A stretch of DNA of 64,000 nt from Flagellimonas meridianipacifica (GCF_003001695.1 NZ_PVYX01000001.1:1116001-1180000), one strand, 5' to 3'. Numbered from the stretch's first letter, positions 35,724 through 45,515 are shown. The notes: generated by a model not told the origin, from the letters alone. Numbers and translations are program-made.

Positions 35724-36941
35724 TTAAGAATGGTACTCATCCAAATGCTCTGGATATAAAAAATTATTATACGGGAATCGGGTCACATGGATATCACGAA
35801 CTTCCTGGTACACCCGTTTTCTAAATTCATCCAGATTTTCTTTGTTCAGAGCTGAAATAAAAAGGGCTCGGTCTCCAATTTTGTTGAACCATGTTTTTTT
35901 CCATTCCTCTAAAGTGAAATGTGATGAGTTTCGCTCTGTGACCAAGTCGTCTTCAGGAATGGTTTCCGGGATATACTGGTCGATTTTATTGAAGACCATT
36001 ATGGCTTTCTTATCAGAACTTCCGATTTCATCCAAAATTTGATTTACGGAAGCAATGTGCTCCTCAAAATTAGGATGGGAAATATCCACCACATGAAGCA
36101 GTAGGTCTGCTTCGCGAACTTCATCCAAGGTGCTCTTAAAACTTTCTACCAATTGTGTGGGTAACTTTCGGATGAATCCTACAGTATCACTCAATAAAAA
36201 AGGTAGGTTTCCAATCACAACTTTACGTACCGTGGTATCCAAAGTGGCAAAAAGCTTGTTTTCGGCAAAGACCTCACTCTTGCTAATAACATTCATTAAG
36301 GTAGATTTCCCCACGTTGGTATATCCTACCAAAGCAACTCTAACCAAGGCACCACGATTGCCACGCTGGGTTTCCATTTGACGGTCAATTTTTACCAGCT
36401 TCTTTTTAAGAAGTGCAATGCGGTCCCTAACAATACGACGGTCCGTTTCTATCTCGGTTTCCCCAGGACCGCGCATACCTATACCCCCTCGTTGCCGTTC
36501 CAAGTGTGTCCAAAGGCCAGTAAGGCGTGGCAACAAATACTCATATTGCGCCAGTTCTACTTGGGTTCTTGCATAGCTAGTTTGGGCTCTCTGGGCAAAA
36601 ATGTCCAAAATGAGACTGGTACGGTCCAGGATTTTACAACGCAAAAGCTTTTCAATGTTGTTTTGCTGTGCAGGGGAAAGCTCATCATCAAATATGACTG
36701 AACCAATTTCGTTGTCCTTTACATATTGTTGTACCTCTTCCATTTTCCCGCTACCGATATAGGTTTTTGGATTCGGGGTCTCTACCCGTTGCACAAAGCG
36801 CTTGGACACCTCGCCGCCTGCTGTGTAGGTCAAAAACTCCAACTCATCCAAATACTCCCGTACCTTTTCTTCATTTTGGTTCTGATTGATGACCCCAATC
36901 AGTACCGCCTTTTCATACGCAATGGCCTTTTTTTCTAGCAT
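35724..36941 (-). CDS. hflX: Ribosome-associated GTPase HflX
   Basis: A 405-residue GTPase of the HflX family that splits or rescues stalled 70S ribosomes. The N-terminal HflX domain has TYIGSGKMEEV and VIFDDELSPAQQNNIEK, followed by a coiled-coil linker after GGIGMRGPGETEIETDRR. The G domain carries G1 VGYTNVGKST, G3 DTVGFIRKLP and G4 NKID. Size is typical. A -7 type sequence lies 17-24 bases upstream on the minus strand. The gene is divergent from the nuclease at 37000. Confidence 0.96.
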   Translation of the reverse strand: MLEKKAIAYEKAVLIGVINQNQNEEKVREYLDELEFLTYTAGGEVSKRFVQRVETPNPKTYIGSGKMEEVQQYVKDNEIGSVIFDDELSPAQQNNIEKLLRCKILDRTSLILDIFAQRAQTSYARTQVELAQYEYLLPRLTGLWTHLERQRGGIGMRGPGETEIETDRRIVRDRIALLKKKLVKIDRQMETQRGNRGALVRVALVGYTNVGKSTLMNVISKSEVFAENKLFATLDTTVRKVVIGNLPFLLSDTVGFIRKLPTQLVESFKSTLDEVREADLLLHVVDISHPNFEEHIASVNQILDEIGSSDKKAIMVFNKIDQYIPETIPEDDLVTERNSSHFTLEEWKKTWFNKIGDRALFISALNKENLDEFRKRVYQEVRDIHVTRFPYNNFLYPEHLDEYHS

Positions 36942-36957
36942 AAGTCGTGGTAAAGTG

Positions 36958-36965
36958 CAAATCTA
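36958..36965 (-). promoter_or_regulatory. -7 element before hflX
   Basis: Read on the minus strand 36965-36958 is TAGATTTG, an exact TAnnTTTG, 16 bases before the hflX ATG. No clear -33 element is seen. Confidence 0.45.
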
Positions 36966-36999
36966 CGTAATGTTTTGAAAGCGTTTTTTGTATTTTGTG

Positions 37000-37965
37000 A
37001 TGAATAACTTCAAGCTTAACCCCAACATTTTGGAAGACCATTTTACCCTTGCATTCTATAATCTGGAGAATTTTTTTGATACGAAAGATGATGCCTATGT
37101 ACTTGATGATGATTTCACTCCCGAAGGTTTTAAAAAATGGGATGAATCCAAGTTTCGAAGGAAAACCAAAAAATTGGCAAAAACTATTTCTAGGATAGGG
37201 GAAGGAGACAGTACTCTGCATCCCATTTTGGTCGGTATGGCCGAAGTAGAGAACAAAACGGTTATCAATGAATTGCTTTCCACTAAATCCCTAAAGGATT
37301 TAGACTACGCTTATGTACACTTCAACTCACCTGACGAACGAGGAATCGATACCGCTTTGGTATATGACCCAAAACACTTTTCAGTAATTGAAGCTGAGAC
37401 CATTCCCTTATTGGTAGATAATGGTAATGGGGAACGTGATTTAACGCGAGACATATTATATGTGCATGGCAAATTACATGAGGAGGAGGTTCATGTATTT
37501 GTGAATCATTGGCCCTCAAGAAGGGATGGAGCTGAGAAAACAAGCCCTAAAAGAATAAAGGCCGCCGATACAATCATTCAGAAATTGGCAAGTATTCCGG
37601 AAGAGAATCCTAATTGTATCATTATGGGCGATTTCAATGACGACCCAAAATCAGAAAGTATCCAACGCTTAATGGACACCGGTAAGTTCATCAATCCCAT
37701 GCAATCCTTATTATCTCCAAATTCGGGAAGCGCCAATTACAAAGGAGAATGGAGTTTATTTGATCAAATATTACTATCGCATAGCTTTTTGAACTTTGAA
37801 AAGGGGACCCACAGTTTTAAAAAAGCTAAGATTTTCGCGCCTAAATTTCTAAAAGAGTGGAAAGGAAAATATAAAGGGAATCCGTTTAGAACGTATGCGG
37901 GGAAGAAGTATTTGGGCGGCTATAGCGATCATTTTCCAGTATATGTAGTTTTAAAAGAAAATTAG
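37000..37965 (+). CDS. Endonuclease/exonuclease/phosphatase family protein
   Basis: A 321-residue EEP-superfamily phosphodiesterase. Diagnostic motifs are FYNLENFFD near the start (Asn ligand), GMAEVENK (catalytic metal Glu), VNHWPSRR, MGDFNDDP (Asp/Asn) and GGYSDHFPVY (Asp-His at the C-terminus). Substrates in the family include DNA, phosphoinositides and phosphosugars; no choice is possible here. I start at the ATG at 37000; a TTG at 36988 would add four residues. There is no signal peptide, so it is cytoplasmic. Confidence 0.88.
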   Translation: MNNFKLNPNILEDHFTLAFYNLENFFDTKDDAYVLDDDFTPEGFKKWDESKFRRKTKKLAKTISRIGEGDSTLHPILVGMAEVENKTVINELLSTKSLKDLDYAYVHFNSPDERGIDTALVYDPKHFSVIEAETIPLLVDNGNGERDLTRDILYVHGKLHEEEVHVFVNHWPSRRDGAEKTSPKRIKAADTIIQKLASIPEENPNCIIMGDFNDDPKSESIQRLMDTGKFINPMQSLLSPNSGSANYKGEWSLFDQILLSHSFLNFEKGTHSFKKAKIFAPKFLKEWKGKYKGNPFRTYAGKKYLGGYSDHFPVYVVLKEN

Positions 37966-38116
37966 AAGAAGGAAAAATACTACACAACACTATTTAAAAC
38001 TTTCACAACAGCCCATCGAAAAAATCTATGTAATTCGTCGAAATAAAAAGGTTTTTTAACGATGATTCCTGCCACATAAAATAGTATTGTAGTCCAAATC
38101 TTACTCAACCACGATT

Positions 38117-40312
38117 ATGGACTTTAAAATACCTACTTGGGCAACTAGGCTTTTTACACCGACTCTTCTACTCTTTTTTGGAGTGTTTTCCAGTTTTGGG
38201 CAAACCATTTTAGAGAGGCAAGAAATTCTTTTGGAATACAATCAACAAAAAATCACTTCTCTTATTTCAGAATTTGAAGAAGAAGCAAAGAATACAGCTT
38301 TGCGATTGGATGAAGTGAGCAAGACGACCCGCTGGAACAAAACGGAGAAATTAAGGGATGGAACCGAAGTCTCTTTAAACGATGTTGGCGAAGATGGCAC
38401 ACTGTTGTACTACACTACCCTAAATGACCCAACCAACCAGGTTTCAAGAGCGCAATCCCTATATTCTAATGGTACTTTAAATCTAGGTTTGGATGGAAGT
38501 GGAATGCAGGTTGGGGTTTGGGATAGTGGTATCGCCTTAAATTCCCATCAAGAGTTTGATACAAGAGCAAGTGCTGGAGACACCTCGCAAGAAGTGAGTC
38601 CGCATGCTACATTGGTCACGGGTAATATCATTTCTTCTGGGATGAAGCCAAAAGCAAGAGGCGTTGCATTTGGGGCAGAAGCCGTTACACATAATTGGAC
38701 TAGAGATAAGATTGAGGTTGCGGAAGCAGCAGCTTCAGGCTTGCTTTTAAGTAACCATTCGTACGGGATTAAATCGGATCGTGTACCTGATTGGTATTTT
38801 GGGGCCTACATCAAAGTTTCACAAGATTGGGATAAAATCATGTATAATGCGCCCTACTATTTGATGGTCAATGCAGCTGGGAATTCACAAAGATCACAAG
38901 ACAATGCATCACCAATTTATGGCAAAACGGCTGACGGATTTGATTTATTGCTAGGATTTACAACTTCAAAAAATGCATTAACGGTCGCAGGCGCAAATAC
39001 CAAGCTAAATGGGAAGGGCGAGTTGTTGGAAGCCGAAGTTGCTGCCTATAGTAGCTTAGGACCTATTGATGATGGTAGAATCAAACCGGATTTAGCAGGC
39101 GATGGATCATCCATTTTTTCTACAACTTCACAAAGTAATTCCAGTTACGGAACCTCAACAGGAACTTCAATGGCAGCTCCTGGAGTAACGGGGTCTTTAC
39201 TTCTACTTCAACAATATCATAATGAGCTTTTTGGTCATTTCATGAAGTCGGCCACCCTAAAGGGTCTTGCAATACACACTGCTGACGATGTTGGAACCCC
39301 TGGACCGGATTACAAAATGGGATGGGGTGTGCTTAATGCAAAAACTGCTGCAGAGACACTTCAGAATGAAGGATTCACAACTTTGATTGATGAAAGCCAA
39401 TTAATGCAGGGAGAAACCTATTCGTTAGAAGTAGAAGCTTTGGGTACCGAAGATTTAATTATATCGGTTTCTTGGACAGATGTTGAAGGACAGTACATCA
39501 ATAGAGGGGATCTCAACAGTACTACAAAAGCTTTGGTAAACGATTTAGATATTCGAGTGATACAGAACAATGAGACGAATTTACCCTGGAAGCTAAATCC
39601 TCATCGAGCGAATGATACAGCGACAAAAGCTGATAATTCGGTTGATCCCTTTGAGCGAGTCGATATTAAAAATGCAAAGGGATCGTATACCATTGTCATC
39701 AGTCATAAAGGAGAATTGAAAAATGGCTTTCAAGATTTTTCTTTGATTGTGTCTGGAGCAAAAATCTCAAACTGCTCGCTTCGAGCTCCTGAAAATATCG
39801 AGTTAGGTTCTTTGAATGAGGATTCATTGGTTGTTAATTGGTCAGAAGCAGAAGAAACCCTTTTTGAAGTTCGATACAAATCCAGTTCAGAAGCGAGTTG
39901 GAAATCTGATTTGATTACAGAAAACAACATTCAACTAGCTAACCTTATCATTGGCGAGGATTATGAGATTAAAGTTCGTACGATATGCACCGAAAGCAAA
40001 ACTTCTGAGTTTTCTGAAGTGCTACGATTTACTTTTAATGGGACAGAGACCCAGATTTTGGAAAATGAAACTTTCAGTTTCAGTGGCTCACTGGGGATTA
40101 GTGTGTACCCTAATCCAGCGGTAAATGAATTGAAAATCGATGGTGAATTGTCTCAAGACGCGGTGTATTCCATTGTAACTTCATCTGGAACTATTGTTAA
40201 GAAAGGAAGCGCTGTTGAAAAAGTATCTGTCACAGATTTATCCTCCGGACTGTACATTCTGGTTGTACAAGACTATTCAGGCATACAAAGCACCAAGTTT
40301 TACAAGAATTAG
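38117..40312 (+). CDS. T9SS-secreted subtilisin-like (S8) protease
   Basis: A 731-residue secreted protease. Signal peptide at residues 1-29 (ending SSFGQ). The S8 catalytic triad is visible: Asp at about 135 (GVWDSGIAL), His at about 162 (SPHATLVTG), oxyanion Asn in MVNAAGNSQ, and Ser at about 351 in GTSMAAPGVTGS. A beta-rich domain (~450-555) and a fibronectin type III-like domain (~555-640, SLRAPENIELGSLNEDSLVVNWSE region) follow. The C-terminus, from ISVYPNPAVNELKID, is a type A T9SS sorting domain, directing export through the type IX system and anchoring or release outside the cell. It probably degrades external protein. Monocistronic. Confidence 0.93.
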   Translation: MDFKIPTWATRLFTPTLLLFFGVFSSFGQTILERQEILLEYNQQKITSLISEFEEEAKNTALRLDEVSKTTRWNKTEKLRDGTEVSLNDVGEDGTLLYYTTLNDPTNQVSRAQSLYSNGTLNLGLDGSGMQVGVWDSGIALNSHQEFDTRASAGDTSQEVSPHATLVTGNIISSGMKPKARGVAFGAEAVTHNWTRDKIEVAEAAASGLLLSNHSYGIKSDRVPDWYFGAYIKVSQDWDKIMYNAPYYLMVNAAGNSQRSQDNASPIYGKTADGFDLLLGFTTSKNALTVAGANTKLNGKGELLEAEVAAYSSLGPIDDGRIKPDLAGDGSSIFSTTSQSNSSYGTSTGTSMAAPGVTGSLLLLQQYHNELFGHFMKSATLKGLAIHTADDVGTPGPDYKMGWGVLNAKTAAETLQNEGFTTLIDESQLMQGETYSLEVEALGTEDLIISVSWTDVEGQYINRGDLNSTTKALVNDLDIRVIQNNETNLPWKLNPHRANDTATKADNSVDPFERVDIKNAKGSYTIVISHKGELKNGFQDFSLIVSGAKISNCSLRAPENIELGSLNEDSLVVNWSEAEETLFEVRYKSSSEASWKSDLITENNIQLANLIIGEDYEIKVRTICTESKTSEFSEVLRFTFNGTETQILENETFSFSGSLGISVYPNPAVNELKIDGELSQDAVYSIVTSSGTIVKKGSAVEKVSVTDLSSGLYILVVQDYSGIQSTKFYKN

Positions 40313-40325
40313 TAACTCTTAGTTG

Positions 40326-40350
40326 AAAAAAGTTGGGGATTTTCAATCCC
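40326..40350 (-). terminator. Terminator of the minus-strand hem/CNNM/exonuclease operon
   Basis: GGGATT (40336-40341) and AATCCC (40345-40350) form a hairpin, followed on the minus strand by a T-run (the A-run at 40326-40331). It sits just beyond the exonuclease stop at 40353. Confidence 0.65.
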
Positions 40351-40352
40351 TG

Positions 40353-41069
40353 TTATAGAACCTTTTCGATTTCCTGTTCACTTAAAAGCTCTTCATTTCT
40401 GAGTCGTAAAAAAACTTGCGCCGTGGTAACTACATCCAATTCACAGTAGGAAACGATTCGGTCTAAATCATTATCTACGTAATAGACCGATTGAACCATG
40501 CTCCCGTCCATATCCTCTTTGGGCGAAGGAATACCTAGTACATGCGCCAGTAATTTTAAAGAAGTATAATGTTTATAATCCCCAAATTTCCAGAGCTCCA
40601 TAGTATCCAAATGTGATACTTCCCAAGGCTTTTTACCAAACAAATCCAATTTGTAAGGAAGATTTAGGCCGTTGATTACCATCCTACGAGCAATATAAGG
40701 GAAGTCAAACTCCTTTCCGTTGTGCGCGCAAAGTAGGTGCTTAGCTTGGCTAAAATGCTCTTGAAGTAGCTGTTTAAATCTTTTAAGCAATTCCACTTCA
40801 TCTCCATGGAAGGAAGTGACCCTAAAGCTCCGCGCATCATTTTTCAAATGGAAATAACCAACCGAAATGCAGATGATTTTTCCAAATTCGGCCCAAATAC
40901 CGGCTCGTTCATAAAAGTCTTCAGGGGTTATTTCATCTTTTCGTTGGTATTGGGTTTTTTGTGCCCATAGGTCTTGGACACTTTCTTCCAAGGCAGAAAA
41001 ATTGGGATGTTGGGGTACAGTTTCAATATCCAAAAACAGGATATGTTCAAGATTAAGTTTATAAAGCAT
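40353..41069 (-). CDS. DEDD 3'-5' exonuclease (PolB-like exo2 family)
   Basis: A 238-residue RNase H-fold exonuclease of the PF10108 type. The DEDDy residues lie in LFLDIETVP (Asp14, Glu16), AHNGKEFDFPYIAR (Asp) and YCELDVVTTAQVF (Tyr, Asp). Such stand-alone PolB-like exonucleases are frequent in Bacteroidota, with a probable role in DNA or RNA maintenance. It is the last gene on the minus-strand run, 103 bases after ogt, and is followed by a terminator. Confidence 0.9.
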   Translation of the reverse strand: MLYKLNLEHILFLDIETVPQHPNFSALEESVQDLWAQKTQYQRKDEITPEDFYERAGIWAEFGKIICISVGYFHLKNDARSFRVTSFHGDEVELLKRFKQLLQEHFSQAKHLLCAHNGKEFDFPYIARRMVINGLNLPYKLDLFGKKPWEVSHLDTMELWKFGDYKHYTSLKLLAHVLGIPSPKEDMDGSMVQSVYYVDNDLDRIVSYCELDVVTTAQVFLRLRNEELLSEQEIEKVL

Positions 41070-41172
41070 GATTTGGAATTTTTATGGGCTGGAAGATATA
41101 AATTTTAGGAGATTTCTCACAGTTCCCTCACCAGTTCGGGACAAGGCTCGAAACGACTTTGGATTGTGCAAA

Positions 41173-41643
41173 CTAAAAAAGTGAAGTCTGTTTTACAGGG
41201 CTTTCGTGCTCTAATAACCACTTTTTTCGGGAAAGTCCGCCGGCATAGCCAACCAAATCACCATTGCTTCCTATAACTCGATGACATGGAACCACTATCC
41301 AAAGCGGATTTTTTCCGTTGGCGGCAGCTACAGCTCTAATTGCTTTTACATCTCCAAGCTGTTTGGAAAGCTCAAGGTACGATATGGTTTTTCCGAAAGG
41401 GATGTTTTGGAGCTTTTCCCATACTTTTTTCTGAAAATCTGTTCCCTCAGGATTTAGTTTTAGAGTAAAATGTTGGCGTTTCCCCTCAAAATATTCTTGA
41501 AATTGATACACAGCATCCTCCAAAACCTCAGGAATTATACCTTTTGGTTTTTCTTCATCAAGAACACTAACATTGCATAGGCCATTTTCATCGCCTTTTA
41601 TCTCCGCAAAACCTATAGGTGTCTCAATATAAGCGGTTTCCAT
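41173..41643 (-). CDS. ogt: Methylated-DNA-protein-cysteine methyltransferase
   Basis: A 156-residue suicide repair protein that removes O6-methyl groups from guanine. The active Cys is in VPCHRVIGSNGDLVGYAGGL, with the preceding helix-turn-helix SYLELSKQLGDVKAIRAVAAANGKN. The N-terminal domain is short, as in Ogt. It is not fused to an Ada or AlkA domain. Its ATG overlaps the TAA of the CNNM gene by one base (TAATG), so it is coupled to that gene. Confidence 0.95.
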   Translation of the reverse strand: METAYIETPIGFAEIKGDENGLCNVSVLDEEKPKGIIPEVLEDAVYQFQEYFEGKRQHFTLKLNPEGTDFQKKVWEKLQNIPFGKTISYLELSKQLGDVKAIRAVAAANGKNPLWIVVPCHRVIGSNGDLVGYAGGLSRKKWLLEHESPVKQTSLF

Positions 41644-42764
41644 TACTCAATTTCACTTTCTTCTTCAATAATTCCTAAACGCTTCGCTCGAGTTTCCCAG
41701 TTCTTTCTAGCCAATACTTGGAGGTCTTCCACATTGTCACTTTCGTCCATTATCTCCAAACCTAATAGAGTTTCGATTACATCTTCCATAGTTACCAGAC
41801 CACTAACCGAACCATACTCATCCACAACCAAGGAAATATGGTCTCGTTGCTCCACAAACTTTTCAAAAAGCTCAGGAATGGGTTTGTTTCTTCGAGTTAC
41901 CAATATCTCTCGCTTTAGAGTCGCCAGCGTCTCTTTTCCTTTTTTATTGATTATGGCTTCCAGCATTTCATCCTTAAGGACAAAGCCGGTGATATTGTCC
42001 GCTCGGTCCTTAAAAATTGGGATACGGGAGAAGCGTAAGGGTCTATTGTTTTCAAAGAATTCTTGAATGCTAGTATCTTCAGAGGCTATCTTCATAACGG
42101 TTCTTGGGGTCATGACGTCCTTAGCTTGAATTTCATCAAAAGTCAATAGGTTTTTTATCACCTTGGACTCAGATTCTTGAAAAACCCCTTCTTCTTCAGC
42201 GATATCGGTCATTGCCGTAAAATCTTCTCGGCTAAGTACGCTGCCATGGTGTCCTTTTCCGCCTACAAGCCTAGTAAACAATTGTAACAACCATAACAAA
42301 CCTGTATACTTAAGAATCAACACCATAATTTTTAAGGACTTGGCTGTAAAATTGGCCAACTGTTTCCAATAAGTAGCGCCTATGGTTTTGGGAATAATCT
42401 CGGATGCCACTAAAATCAAAATCGTCATTATAGTTGACACGACACCGACCATCAAATCCTCAGTAAATTCCACACCAAAAATGGAACGGGTTTGGGTCCC
42501 ATAAAGCTCGGCATAAGCCACCTTTGCTTGAACTCCAACCAAAATGGCACCTACTGTGTGGGCAATGGTATTTAGGGTGAGGATGGCAATAAGAGGTTTG
42601 TCCACATCTTTTTTTAATCCCTCCAATTGAATCGCGTATTCTTTGCCTTCTTGTTTTTTTACGTTGATGAAAGTTGGGGTTATGCTCAATAGCACCGCCT
42701 CCAAAATAGAGCATAAAAAAGAAAAGAAAATTGAAATGAAAGCGTAAAAGAGTAAAAGTCCCAT
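41643..42764 (-). CDS. CNNM/CorC-family transporter with CBS pair
   Basis: A 373-residue inner-membrane protein of the HlyC/CorC (UPF0053) family. The N-terminal DUF21 domain has about four helices (residues ~5-25, 55-80, 95-120, 130-155). The CBS pair starts with MTPRTVMKIASEDTSIQEF (~residue 218) and ends with HISLVVDEYGSVSGLVTMEDVIETLLG. The C-terminal CorC_HlyC domain is shortened, ending with a brief acidic tail. Relatives export or sense Mg2+ and other cations. The gliding protein GldE belongs to the same superfamily; the absence of gld neighbours and the lower length argue against that name. It lies between hemB and ogt. Confidence 0.88.
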   Translation of the reverse strand: MGLLLFYAFISIFFSFLCSILEAVLLSITPTFINVKKQEGKEYAIQLEGLKKDVDKPLIAILTLNTIAHTVGAILVGVQAKVAYAELYGTQTRSIFGVEFTEDLMVGVVSTIMTILILVASEIIPKTIGATYWKQLANFTAKSLKIMVLILKYTGLLWLLQLFTRLVGGKGHHGSVLSREDFTAMTDIAEEEGVFQESESKVIKNLLTFDEIQAKDVMTPRTVMKIASEDTSIQEFFENNRPLRFSRIPIFKDRADNITGFVLKDEMLEAIINKKGKETLATLKREILVTRRNKPIPELFEKFVEQRDHISLVVDEYGSVSGLVTMEDVIETLLGLEIMDESDNVEDLQVLARKNWETRAKRLGIIEEESEIE

Positions 42765-42805
42765 AGTATTAAGTGCTTTTTAAAAGTAGGGATATTTTTT
42801 TTGAA

Positions 42806-43795
42806 CTACCCCAACAATCGTACGACATCCTTGGCAAAATAACTTGCAACTATATTGGCCCCCGCCCTTTTTAAGGCAATAAGTTGTTCCATCATTACCG
42901 TATCATGGTCCAACCAACCTTTTTCAGCAGCTGCTTTGAGCATCGCATATTCTCCTGAAACCTGATAGACAGCAACGGGTACATCCACTTCGTTTTTAAT
43001 CTCTCGAACAATGTCCAAATAGGGAAGTCCAGGTTTGACCATTACAATATCGGCACCCTCATCTACATCCATTTGGGTTTCCCTAATGGCTTCAAACCGG
43101 TTGGCTGGGTCCATTTGATAGGTTTTTTTGTCCTTGGGTACATTTTCAATATCGACAGGTGCAGAATCCAGAGCATCCCTGAACGGTCCGTAAAAAGCAC
43201 TGGCATATTTGGCTGAATAACTCATTATCCCCGTATTCTGAAAGCCCTCTTCTTCCAAAGCCTCGCGGATGGTAAGGATTCTCCCATCCATCATATCGCT
43301 GGGAGCGACAAAATCTGCACCAGCTTGTGCATGGGAAACACTCATTTCGGCCAAAACCTCACTGGTTTCGTCATTCAAAATCTCTCCTGCTGCAACTATT
43401 CCGTCATGTCCATAAGAAGAATACGGGTCCAACGCCACATCTGTCATAACCAACATATCAGGGCACGCGTCTTTTACTGTTTTAATGGCTCGTTGCATTA
43501 ATCCCTCGGGATTCAACGCCTCGGTTCCTTGATTATCCTTCAAACCATCAGGAACTTTTACAAAAAGTAGAACAGCGCATAATCCCATTTGCCATAAATC
43601 CTTAACTTCAGTATGAAGCAAATCCAGGCTCATCCTGTGATAGTTGGGCATGGATGGAATTTCTTCTTTAATCCCTTTTCCTTCCACCACAAATAAGGGC
43701 ACTAAAAAATCATCTGGGGTAATTATTGTTTCACGAACCAACCTGCGAACGGATTCGTTTTGACGGAGTCTTCTATTTCTGATTAATGGATACAT
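42806..43795 (-). CDS. hemB: Porphobilinogen synthase
   Basis: Condenses two 5-aminolevulinate molecules into porphobilinogen. The 329-residue enzyme has both Schiff-base lysines, Lys196 in SYSAKYASA and Lys254 in VMVKPGLPYLD. The metal loop reads DVALDPYSSYGHDG (residues 119-132), with Ala121, Asp123 and Asp131 where zinc-type enzymes have three Cys; this is the Mg-type (non-zinc) active site. It lies three bases after phzF and before the CNNM gene, in the hem operon. Confidence 0.97.
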   Translation of the reverse strand: MYPLIRNRRLRQNESVRRLVRETIITPDDFLVPLFVVEGKGIKEEIPSMPNYHRMSLDLLHTEVKDLWQMGLCAVLLFVKVPDGLKDNQGTEALNPEGLMQRAIKTVKDACPDMLVMTDVALDPYSSYGHDGIVAAGEILNDETSEVLAEMSVSHAQAGADFVAPSDMMDGRILTIREALEEEGFQNTGIMSYSAKYASAFYGPFRDALDSAPVDIENVPKDKKTYQMDPANRFEAIRETQMDVDEGADIVMVKPGLPYLDIVREIKNEVDVPVAVYQVSGEYAMLKAAAEKGWLDHDTVMMEQLIALKRAGANIVASYFAKDVVRLLG

Positions 43796-43798
43796 AGG

Positions 43799-44587
43799 TT
43801 ATAATTCTATTTCGCCAACCAAATAAGGTACGGCTCGTCCTGATATTTTTACTCGGTTTCCCAAATCTTCGCACTTCAAATCACCTCCGCGATGAGAAAG
43901 CTGCTTTGCGGAAAGTATCTCTTTTCCCAACTTCTTTGACCAATACGGAGTCATTGTGGTATGGGCCGAACCTGTGACTGGATCTTCAGGGATACCACAC
44001 TTTGGGGCGAAAAAACGAGAAACAAAATCCACTTCGTCTCCGGGAGCCGTGGCAATTACACCTCTGCAGTCTATTTGATCTAAAAGGAAATAATTTGGAT
44101 TTAAGCTTTCAATTTCCTTCTGCGAACCATAAACCAACATGTAATCCGTTTTTCCTTTGAAAGTTTCTAGAGGAGATTGACCAATAGCTTGATTGATAGC
44201 ACTAACCGATTCTATTTTCGCAATTTCATCCGTGGGAAAATCAAGTGAAATAAGGCCACTACCAGCATTAGTAACTATCAGTTCGCCACTTCTTGGCGAG
44301 TAAAACCGAATGGTATTTTCTTGATGATCATAGTAATTGAACAAAACGTAAGCCGTGGCAAGAGTAGCATGTCCGCATAGGTCCACTTCGGTTTCTGGAG
44401 TAAACCAACGGAGGGTGTAGCTGCCATTTTCAAGAACTGTGAAAGCGGTTTCGGCCAAATTGTTTTCTTCGGCAATACTCTGCATTATATCATCGGGCAA
44501 CCATTCATCCATAACACAAACAGCAGCAGGATTACCCTTGAATAAATCGGATGCAAAAGCATCTATTTGATAGATTTTTTGTTTCAT
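43799..44587 (-). CDS. PhzF-family isomerase/epimerase
   Basis: A 262-residue protein of the PhzF/DAP-epimerase fold. Family marks are QIDAFASDLFKGNPAAVCV with the catalytic Glu in AEENNLAETAF, RWFTPETEVDLCGHATLA and FVSRFFAPKCGIPEDPVTGSAH. PhzF proteins isomerise small acids; no phenazine genes are present, so that pathway is not implied. Its place between hemF (25-base gap) and hemB (3-base gap) suggests co-transcription with the haem genes without a known role there. Confidence 0.92.
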   Translation of the reverse strand: MKQKIYQIDAFASDLFKGNPAAVCVMDEWLPDDIMQSIAEENNLAETAFTVLENGSYTLRWFTPETEVDLCGHATLATAYVLFNYYDHQENTIRFYSPRSGELIVTNAGSGLISLDFPTDEIAKIESVSAINQAIGQSPLETFKGKTDYMLVYGSQKEIESLNPNYFLLDQIDCRGVIATAPGDEVDFVSRFFAPKCGIPEDPVTGSAHTTMTPYWSKKLGKEILSAKQLSHRGGDLKCEDLGNRVKISGRAVPYLVGEIEL

Positions 44588-44612
44588 ATCGTGTTATTTA
44601 CAAAACTACAGA

Positions 44613-45515
44613 TTAAACCCATTCTTTTGGTTCCTGCAAAACCTGAATCAATTTTTCTTCTTCGCTTCCTTTTTCAGGATGATGATCATAACGCCATTGC
44701 ACGTGTGGGGGCAAACTCATAAGGATGCTTTCTATTCTTCCATTGGTTTTTAAACCGAATAAAGTGCCTTTATCATGAACCAAATTAAATTCCACATAAC
44801 GACCTCTTCGTATTTCCTGCCAATCCCTATGTCTTTCTTTATGACCCATACTTTTTCTACGTTCAACAATAGGTACATAAGCTTCCAAAAAGCTATCTCC
44901 AACTTCCATGACAAACCTATACCAATCCTCTATGGTCTTTTCTTCCGATGCTTTGCAATAATCAAAAAATAGACCACCAACCCCTCTGGCTTCATTTCTA
45001 TGACTGTTCCAGAAGTATTCGTCACACTTTTTTTTGTAGGCTGGATAAAACTCTGAATCATGTGCGTCGCATGCACGTTTACAGATTGTATGAAAATGTC
45101 TGGCATCTTCATCAAAAAGATAATAGGGAGTCAAATCTTGTCCACCACCAAACCACTGGTCCACAATAACACCTGTTATGTCATACATCTCAAAATATCG
45201 CCAATTGGCGTGAACCGTAGGAACCATAGGACTCTTTGGATGGATAACCAGACTGAGTCCACAAGCGAAAAAATCCACATCATCCACACCAAAATACTGT
45301 TGCATGCTTTTGGGCAGTGGTCCGTGAACCGCTGAAATGTTCACACCGCCTTTTTCAAATACATCACCATTTTCAATAACTCGAGTCCTTCCACCGCCAC
45401 CTTCAGGTCGTTTCCAAATATCTTCTTGGAAAGTGGCCTTGCCATCAACTTTTTCCAATTTGGATGTTATGCCATCTTGAAGGTTCTGAATGTATTTGTA
45501 AAACTGGTCTTTCAT
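44613..45515 (-). CDS. hemF: Oxygen-dependent coproporphyrinogen III oxidase
   Basis: Oxidatively decarboxylates coproporphyrinogen III to protoporphyrinogen IX using O2. The 300-residue enzyme shows GGGGRTRVIENGDVFEKGGVN, VHGPLPKSM, SLVIHPKSPMVPTVHANWRYFE, FGGGQDLTPYYL and RRGRYVEFNLVHDKGTLFGL. Its use implies aerobic haem synthesis; no hemN is present in this window. It overlaps the DUF6973-like gene by 4 bases. Confidence 0.97.
   Translation of the reverse strand: MKDQFYKYIQNLQDGITSKLEKVDGKATFQEDIWKRPEGGGGRTRVIENGDVFEKGGVNISAVHGPLPKSMQQYFGVDDVDFFACGLSLVIHPKSPMVPTVHANWRYFEMYDITGVIVDQWFGGGQDLTPYYLFDEDARHFHTICKRACDAHDSEFYPAYKKKCDEYFWNSHRNEARGVGGLFFDYCKASEEKTIEDWYRFVMEVGDSFLEAYVPIVERRKSMGHKERHRDWQEIRRGRYVEFNLVHDKGTLFGLKTNGRIESILMSLPPHVQWRYDHHPEKGSEEEKLIQVLQEPKEWV

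Noticed and set aside
41643..42764. Naming the CNNM protein GldE
   Set aside because: Same superfamily, but shorter and without gld neighbours.
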